From: an uncultured Collinsella sp.
GTDB lineage: Bacteria; Actinomycetota; Coriobacteriia; Coriobacteriales; Coriobacteriaceae
Direction of reading: 5' to 3'
DNA length: 13,228 nt
NCBI GenBank assembly: GCA_900759435.1
Contig: CAAEVD010000206.1
Coordinates: 1-13,228 of the forward strand
Numbering within the stretch: position 1 is the first letter of the stretch; each line of letters begins with the position of its first letter. The notes beneath the pieces are model-generated. The model had not been told where the DNA came from. It saw nothing but the letters and a program-made list of their open reading frames with translations, and ran no database searches. This document shows positions 7,771 through 13,228 of this stretch, in pieces. Position numbers and translations under genes: made by a program.

Positions 7771-8469
7771 TTACAGGTCGCGTACTCGATAAACCTTGGT
7801 GCTGACGGTGCAGCTGATTGCACATAGCGCGAGGGCCAGCACGGCAATTCCTGCGCACAGACAGCCCAGAACGGCGGGATCGGGATTTGCTCCGGCAATC
7901 GACATGAGCCAGTTGCTGATGGGGTTGGAGGAGCTCAGCGTGGCCATTGTGCCGCAACCAAGCAGGGCAAACAGGCCAACGGATAGGCGCAGCGCCTCCA
8001 TGTGTCCAAATCGAAAGAACAGCGGCTGCGCCAAAAACACCATCATGAGGGAGATGAGCATCGATGCCGCCGAGGCCATTGCGGTCTCAAAGACGGCCTG
8101 TCCCGTCGAGGGGATGCCCGCGCTGTTGAAAAGCGGGATGGAGACGATGCTCAGAAGCGCGGCGGCGCAGGCCATGATGGCCGAGAAGACAACGATGCAC
8201 AGGTAGCGTGCGCAGATGATGTCTTTGCGCGAGAAGGGCAACGTTGCTCGATAACGCTCCCAGCCGTTTTGGTTATCGTAGCCAGCTAGCGAGTTCATGA
8301 TTATGATGGGCGACATGGCGCTGACCGCACAGGCGCCGGCGCTCATGCCGGAATCGACATCCGACGCGTTGGCAAGGGTCAGCACGACAAACATGAACAG
8401 GCCGACGCCTGCAATGCTCGGGATAAGCGAGCGAGCGATGGCGAGCTCGGACATAAAGGCGCGTTTCAT
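7771..8469 (-). CDS. ABC-2 type transporter permease (ABC2_membrane_5-like)
   Basis: A 232-residue integral membrane protein with about six hydrophobic segments. It starts with a short cytoplasmic stretch (MKRAFMSELAIARSLIP). The conserved loop SLAGYDNQNGWERYRATLPFSRKDII near residues 60-85 (given in parts: NSLAGYDNQNGW, ERYRATLPFSRKDII) is typical of this small ABC-2 permease family. The ATG overlaps the stop of the ATPase gene as ATGA (8466-8469), so translation is coupled; AAAGGGGC lies just upstream within the ATPase gene. Together with the ATPase it would form a homodimeric exporter or signal-responsive pump. Substrate unknown; related gene sets export peptides or confer peptide-antibiotic tolerance. 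Confidence 0.85.
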   Translation of the reverse strand: MKRAFMSELAIARSLIPSIAGVGLFMFVVLTLANASDVDSGMSAGACAVSAMSPIIIMNSLAGYDNQNGWERYRATLPFSRKDIICARYLCIVVFSAIMACAAALLSIVSIPLFNSAGIPSTGQAVFETAMASAASMLISLMMVFLAQPLFFRFGHMEALRLSVGLFALLGCGTMATLSSSNPISNWLMSIAGANPDPAVLGCLCAGIAVLALALCAISCTVSTKVYRVRDL

Positions 8470-9347
8470 TTCGAAGCCCCTTTCAGCATGAGGCGAAGAT
8501 AGTCATCAATGGTTGCCCGATCGCAGGGAATCTCGGGGAAGGCCTCGAGCGTTTCGCGACGGTTGGGCACGAGCACGTCCACGCTATAGGCGTGGTGGAC
8601 GGCACGGGCGCCTTCGGCGCAAGCCATAAGCTCGGCGGCCTGTGCTTGGGTGCAGTGGGCGATGCCGGCTCGGTCGGTAATGTCCTCGCGCGGCAGGTCA
8701 AAAATAATCGAGCCGTTATCGATGCAGATGACGCGGTCGGCGGCGCGATCGAGGTCGGACGTAATGTGGCTCGAGAGCAGCACGCTGTGCTGACCGTCGG
8801 CGACAAAGGCAAGCAGCTCATCGAGCAGTTCCTCGCGTGCCATGGGATCGAGGCCTGCGGTGGCTTCGTCCAAAACGAGCAGTTTGGCATTGTGACTGAG
8901 TGCACAGGCAAGCTGCAGCTTCATGCCCATGCCGCGGGAGAGGTCCTTGACTTTTGTCTTAGGATCGAGGCCAAATCGGTTGATGAATCCGGCGAACGTT
9001 TCGCGGTCCCACGTGGGGTACGCCGGGCCTACGAGCGACTCGATCTGGCCCACCTTGAGCGTGGAGGGGAAGGGGCACGTGTCCAGGACAAGACCGACGC
9101 GGGAGCGTAGATGGCGCTGCGTCTCATCGGGCGCGTCGGCGCCACAGCGCTGCCCAAATAGGTGCACCTCGCCGGCATCGAGCTTTATAAGCCCGAGGGC
9201 AGCTCGAATCGTCGTTGTTTTGCCAGCACCGTTGGCACCAACAAAGCCGACGATCTGACCTGGCTCCACAGCGAGTGTGACATCACGCAGCGAAAAACGG
9301 TCGCTTACACGGCGTGAGATGCCTTTGAGTTCTAAAAGGTTTTGCAT
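8466..9347 (-). CDS. ABC transporter ATP-binding protein (YtrB/BcrA-like)
   Basis: A 293-residue cytoplasmic ATPase. Walker A GANGAGKTT is at residues 37-45, signature LSRGM at 136-140, Walker B LLVLDEAT at 156-163 followed by AGLD, and the H-loop His at 194 (LLSSHITSDLD). The region after residue 225 is the extension common in exporters of the BcrA/YtrB type. Start ATG 9345-9347 has AGAAAGG upstream; the frame stays open further upstream but that would run through the regulator gene. It lies 23 nt behind the GntR gene and overlaps the permease by 4 nt. One Walker A per polypeptide implies it works as a dimer with the membrane partner. Confidence 0.92.
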   Translation of the reverse strand: MQNLLELKGISRRVSDRFSLRDVTLAVEPGQIVGFVGANGAGKTTTIRAALGLIKLDAGEVHLFGQRCGADAPDETQRHLRSRVGLVLDTCPFPSTLKVGQIESLVGPAYPTWDRETFAGFINRFGLDPKTKVKDLSRGMGMKLQLACALSHNAKLLVLDEATAGLDPMAREELLDELLAFVADGQHSVLLSSHITSDLDRAADRVICIDNGSIIFDLPREDITDRAGIAHCTQAQAAELMACAEGARAVHHAYSVDVLVPNRRETLEAFPEIPCDRATIDDYLRLMLKGASK

Positions 9348-9370
9348 GGTATAGCCTTTCTTGCAGATGG

Positions 9371-9751
9371 CTACTGCATGGTTTCGGGGGCTACCAGGTC
9401 GAGCATCTCGTGCAGCTTGTCGCGCGTGACGCCCAGGGTTTCGGCTTGGCTCGCCGCTTTCGCAAGTAGCTCTTCGATATGGCAGAGCTGGTTTTCGCGC
9501 AAGAGTTCTTGGTTGCCCTCGGCGACAAAGCAGCCCTTGCCCTGCACGGTGCAGATAAACCCGAGCTGCTCCAGGTCGGCGTAGGCGCGCTTGGTGGTGA
9601 TGACGCTCACGCCAAGATCGCTCGCGAGTGCACGGATGCTGGGGAGTTTGGCTCCCGCAGCGAGCGTGCCCGAAAGGATTTGAGCTTTGACTTGCGAGGT
9701 TATCTGCTCGTAGATGGGCTTGTCGCTCGAATTGGATAGGATGATGTCCAC
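9371..9751 (-). CDS. GntR family transcriptional regulator, YtrA subfamily
   Basis: A 126-residue protein. The N-terminal winged helix-turn-helix is clear: KPIYEQITSQVKAQILSG (11-28), GAKLPSIRALASDLGVS (33-49), TTKRAYADLEQLGFI (52-66), then the wing VQGKGCFVA (69-77). Only about 50 residues follow, helical and charged, as expected for the short effector-free YtrA type. Start is GTG 9749-9751 with AAGGAG about 6 nt upstream. It leads the operon regulator-ATPase-permease; such regulators usually repress their own promoter and are released by an exported or membrane-damaging compound. An AT-rich inverted repeat sits over its promoter. Confidence 0.9.
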   Translation of the reverse strand: MDIILSNSSDKPIYEQITSQVKAQILSGTLAAGAKLPSIRALASDLGVSVITTKRAYADLEQLGFICTVQGKGCFVAEGNQELLRENQLCHIEELLAKAASQAETLGVTRDKLHEMLDLVAPETMQ

Positions 9752-9778
9752 AGCGGCTCCTTAGCTGATGGGCTACAC

Positions 9779-9812
9779 GTGTATATAACCGGTAAGCACA
9801 GTATATATACAC
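9779..9812. promoter_or_regulatory. Candidate GntR (YtrA-type) operator
   Basis: GTGTATATA (9779-9787) and TATATACAC (9804-9812) are exact inverted copies separated by 16 bp. The right arm also holds the palindrome GTATATATAC (9801-9810). The site overlaps the -10 region of the operon promoter, which fits autorepression by the adjacent regulator. Binding is inferred, not shown. Confidence 0.55.
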
Positions 9813-9829
9813 TATATACAGTTATGCAA
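9800..9829 (-). promoter_or_regulatory. Promoter of the gntR-ABC operon
   Basis: On the minus strand TTGCAT (9824-9829) and TATACT (9800-9805) are spaced by 18 bp, about 50 nt upstream of the GTG start. The region is strikingly AT-rich against its surroundings, and the -10 box lies inside the operator-like repeat. Confidence 0.5.
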
Positions 9830-9861
9830 GAGGCAAATATGGATTGTCCGCTCGTTCATTC

Positions 9862-10158
9862 ATCTCAATCTGTAACATCTGGAACCGATTTGGACGGCTA
9901 CCTGTTACAGATTGAGATTTTGCCGGCGGGCCCCACCTGGTTGTCTCAATCTGTAACAACTGGAGAAGATTTTGGCTGCTAGATGTTACAGATCGAGACA
10001 TTGTCCAACCGTCTATCCTTATATCTCAATCTGTAACAGATGGACCCGTTTTGAGTGGCTAGATGTTACAGATTGAGATCTTTCTGGGACGCCCACCTGG
10101 TTGTCTAAATCTGTAACAGGTAGAGGTTCAAAAACCGTCTAGATGTTACAGATCAAGA
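9862..10158. repeat. Array of eight alternating 15-16-bp repeats on a 40-bp grid (four long-loop hairpins)
   Basis: Left arms TCT(C/A)AATCTGTAACA start at 9863, 9944, 10024 and 10104; right arms TGTTACAGAT(T/C)(G/A)AGA start at 9903, 9984, 10064 and 10144. The 10-mer ATCTGTAACA or its complement is unchanged in all eight. Every inner spacer is exactly 25 nt, and the outer spacers are 24-25 nt, so arms recur every 40-41 bp in flipping orientation. Inner spacers share TGG, then TTTTG, then (G)GCTAGA in most units. Outer spacers 1 and 3 share CCACCTGGTTG, suggesting duplication of a two-unit block. Not a standard CRISPR (direct repeats absent). Lies between the divergent gntR and prfC genes. Confidence 0.9.
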
Positions 10159-10250
10159 CAAACTGCTGCGGAGTGTCGCCATCGACTGCTACCCTAGGCC
10201 CCAACTGATGAATTTGTCCTGATAGGTGCCCTATGCCGATATTTCGCGGC

Positions 10251-10256
10251 TACAAT
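10251..10256 (+). promoter_or_regulatory. Candidate -10 box for prfC
   Basis: TACAAT lies 47 nt upstream of the prfC ATG. No convincing -35 hexamer is found at 16-18 bp distance. Region 10159-10276 holds nothing else I can recognise. Confidence 0.33.
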
Positions 10257-10303
10257 AGTACGGTTACATCGACGTAATGCACTTAATGCAAGAAAGGATC
10301 CGC

Positions 10304-11917
<1,614 letters not shown>

Positions 11918-11926
11918 CGCACCAGT

Positions 11927-11950
11927 GCGGTGGCCCTGCGGGGCCGCCGC
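11927..11950 (+). terminator. Strong GC hairpin after prfC
   Basis: GCGGTGGCCC (11927-11936), loop TGCG, then GGGCCGCCGC (11941-11950) form a ten-pair stem with one G-U, 10 nt past the stop. The following ATTGCTT is only weakly T-rich, as often in high-GC actinobacteria. Confidence 0.55.
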
Positions 11951-11959
11951 GCCGATTGC

Positions 11960-11988
11960 TTGCCTGATGCCGCGTGAGCGGCTATCAT
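11960..11988 (+). promoter_or_regulatory. Promoter of the VUT transporter / SDR operon
   Basis: TTGCCT (11960-11965) and TATCAT (11983-11988) are spaced by 17 bp. Transcription would begin near 11995, giving a leader of about 79 nt before the ATG at 12074. Confidence 0.5.
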
Positions 11989-12017
11989 ACCCACCGTCGT
12001 CTCAAGACCGGGGCGTC

Positions 12018-12067
12018 CGAGCAGTTCGGGTCCGATATCCTGCTCGTTAAACCTAAAACCAAAGGAG
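12018..12067 (+). promoter_or_regulatory. Structured 5' leader, candidate preQ1-type riboswitch
   Basis: CGAGCAG (12018-12024) pairs perfectly with CTGCTCG (12040-12046) around a 15-nt loop. Directly after comes the A-rich tail TTAAACCTAAAACC, then the ribosome site AAAGGAG (12061-12067). A stem, a loop, an A-rich tail and a Shine-Dalgarno in this order, in front of a queuosine-precursor transporter, is the architecture of class I preQ1 riboswitches. Loop bases GGGT (12028-12031) could pair with ACCT (12051-12054), or TCC (12031-12033) with GGA of the ribosome site, making a pseudoknot. The loop is longer than usual and the class I consensus is not matched exactly, so this is a hypothesis. 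Confidence 0.4.
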
Positions 12068-12073
12068 TACATA

Positions 12074-12796
12074 ATGATCAAGAAGGTCATGGAGGACTAC
12101 AAGGTCCTGTTGCGGAGCATTCCCGCGGCAACGGTTTCGCTGTTTTTCGTGAGCGTCATCATGATGAACCTGCTGGCCAACAAAGAGCTTATCAGCCTGC
12201 CGTATCTGGCACTCGATTGCGGCTTTGTGGTGAGCTGGGTTTCGTTTTTGTGCCAGGACATGATCTGCAAGCGCTTTGGCGCCAAGGCATCCATCAAAAT
12301 CTCTATCCTCGCGCTGCTGGTCAACCTGGCCGTGAGCCTGTGCTTTTGGGCATGCTCGCTCACGCCCGGCATGTGGGGTGCTTACTACGACACGGGTATG
12401 ATCGAGGTCAACACTGCCCTTAACGCCACCATCGGCGGCACCTGGTACGTGGTGCTGGGCTCTTCGCTGGCAATGCTCGTTTCTGCCGTGGTCAACTCCA
12501 CGCTCAACCAGTCGCTCGGCCGTATGCTCAAAAAGAATAACTTTGCGAGCTTCGCCTTCCGCTCCTATGTGTCCACAGGTGTTGGCCAGTTTATCGACAA
12601 CCTGGTCTTTGCCATTGTGGTGAGCCACACGTTCTTTGGTTGGACCTGGGTGCAAGTCCTTATGTGCTCGCTGACCGGCGCTGTCGCCGAGCTGCTGTGC
12701 GAGGTCTTCCTGAGCCCCGTGGGCTACAAGGTCGTGCGCGGCTGGGAGCGCGAGAATGTGGGTTCCGAGTACCTCGAGCGCCACGCAACCGCCTAA
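12074..12796 (+). CDS. VUT family protein, putative queuosine precursor transporter (YhhQ-like)
   Basis: A 240-residue membrane protein with about six helices. The block DCGFVVSWVSFLCQDM followed by ICKRFGAKAS (48-73) and the later block STGVGQFIDNLVFA match the Vut_1/YhhQ family, which imports queuosine precursors such as preQ0 or preQ1 for tRNA modification. The last part (TGAVAELLCEVFLSPVGYKV) is the usual terminal helix and is followed by a charged tail. Start ATG 12074 has AAAGGAG at 12061-12067. It has its own promoter and a structured leader, and is followed after 9 nt by a short-chain dehydrogenase gene. Which precursor is imported cannot be read from sequence. Confidence 0.87.
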   Translation: MIKKVMEDYKVLLRSIPAATVSLFFVSVIMMNLLANKELISLPYLALDCGFVVSWVSFLCQDMICKRFGAKASIKISILALLVNLAVSLCFWACSLTPGMWGAYYDTGMIEVNTALNATIGGTWYVVLGSSLAMLVSAVVNSTLNQSLGRMLKKNNFASFAFRSYVSTGVGQFIDNLVFAIVVSHTFFGWTWVQVLMCSLTGAVAELLCEVFLSPVGYKVVRGWERENVGSEYLERHATA

Positions 12797-12805
12797 GGAG
12801 CAAGT

Positions 12806-13228
12806 ATGCGGGTTTTGATCACGGGCGCTTCGGGCGGTATCGGAGCCGCGTGCGTGCAGCGCTTTTTGGACGAGGGCCACGAGGTCGTGGGCTTTGATCT
12901 GCTGCCGGCGGCGATCGAACACGAGCGCTACCGCCATCTGATCGTTGATGTCCGCGAGCCGGACTCGTTTCCGGTCGACCTTGAACCCCAGGTAATCGTG
13001 AACGTTGCCGGTACGCAGGATTCGGCCGACGACATCGCCGCTAACCTGTGTGGCACCATCAATGTGACCGAGCGCTACGCCTTTGTGGGGGAGGGGCTTG
13101 CCGCCAAGCCGGCGCCGGCTATCAAATCCGTGGTCAATGTGGGGTCGGCGAGCGGACATACGGGATCGGAGTTTCCCGCCTATGCCGCCAGCAAGGGCGG
13201 CGTTATCGCCAACACCAAGAACCTTGCA
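12806..13228 (+). CDS. Short-chain dehydrogenase/reductase (SDR), 3' end outside window
   Basis: Starts at ATG 12806 with AAGGAG at 12795-12800 overlapping the VUT stop region; 141 codons are visible and the frame is still open at the window end. The cofactor loop TGASGGIG is at residues 6-13. An Asp ends strand 2 (GFDLL, residue 31), which favours NAD(H). NVAG is at 66-69, the catalytic Ser lies in VGSASG (112-117), and the active-site pair is Y126 and K130 in YAASK. The segment between strand 2 and NVAG is short for an SDR. Substrate is unknown; the close spacing suggests cotranslation with the transporter, but a metabolic link to queuosine is not established. Confidence 0.88.
   Translation, partial: MRVLITGASGGIGAACVQRFLDEGHEVVGFDLLPAAIEHERYRHLIVDVREPDSFPVDLEPQVIVNVAGTQDSADDIAANLCGTINVTERYAFVGEGLAAKPAPAIKSVVNVGSASGHTGSEFPAYAASKGGVIANTKNLA

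Noticed and set aside
9779..9982. Short + strand frame across the operator and the first repeat units
   Set aside because: No ribosome site; recurring SQSVT residues only reflect the repeat arms.
9862..10158. CRISPR array or integron attC cluster
   Set aside because: Repeats alternate in orientation rather than being direct, arms are only 15-16 bp, there is no cas gene or integrase in view, and the arms lack the GTTRRRY core of attC sites.
12053..13159. Long minus-strand frame opposite the VUT and SDR genes
   Set aside because: Low-complexity His/Arg/Gln-rich translation with no recognisable domain; shadow of the + strand genes.

Overview
The window looks like chromosome from a Coriobacteriia-type actinobacterium, probably Collinsella or a close gut relative. 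This rests on high-GC coding with GC-rich third positions, frequent GTG starts, an EvgS/BvgS-like hybrid kinase with tandem periplasmic binding domains, and the kind of short palindromic intergenic repeats seen here. The taxonomic call is inference; there is no rRNA or marker gene to fix it.

Layout. (1) 1-851: the C-terminal end of a PatB/MalY-type aminotransferase (+) converges on a PPOX/NimA-like flavoprotein (-), with a strong hairpin between them. (2) 894-3698 (-): one hybrid sensor kinase (two SBP_bac_3 domains, TM, HisKA, HATPase, REC) cut by a single in-frame TAG just after the phospho-accepting His box. (3) 3791-3874: nested palindromic repeat between divergent genes. (4) 3944-6352 (+): a small two-TM K+ channel, a LOG-family phosphoribohydrolase and a YfeO-like ClC protein. 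(5) 6445-7320 (-): an EamA/DMT transporter, behind a 450-bp gap that holds a MITE-like inverted-repeat element. (6) 7771-9751 (-): a compact gntR (YtrA-type), ABC ATPase, ABC-2 permease operon with an AT-rich palindromic operator over its promoter. (7) 9862-10158: eight copies of a 15-16-bp repeat in strictly alternating orientation on a 40-bp grid. (8) 10304-11917 (+): prfC (RF3). (9) 12074-end (+): a VUT-family queuosine-precursor transporter, with its own promoter and a structured leader that may be a preQ1-type riboswitch, followed by a short-chain dehydrogenase that runs off the window.

Most genes are ordinary core or accessory functions. The unusual material is intergenic: three unrelated families of palindromic repeats in three gene-free stretches, of which the 40-bp-grid array is the most striking. 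The nonsense-interrupted kinase and the VUT leader are the other items worth following up.
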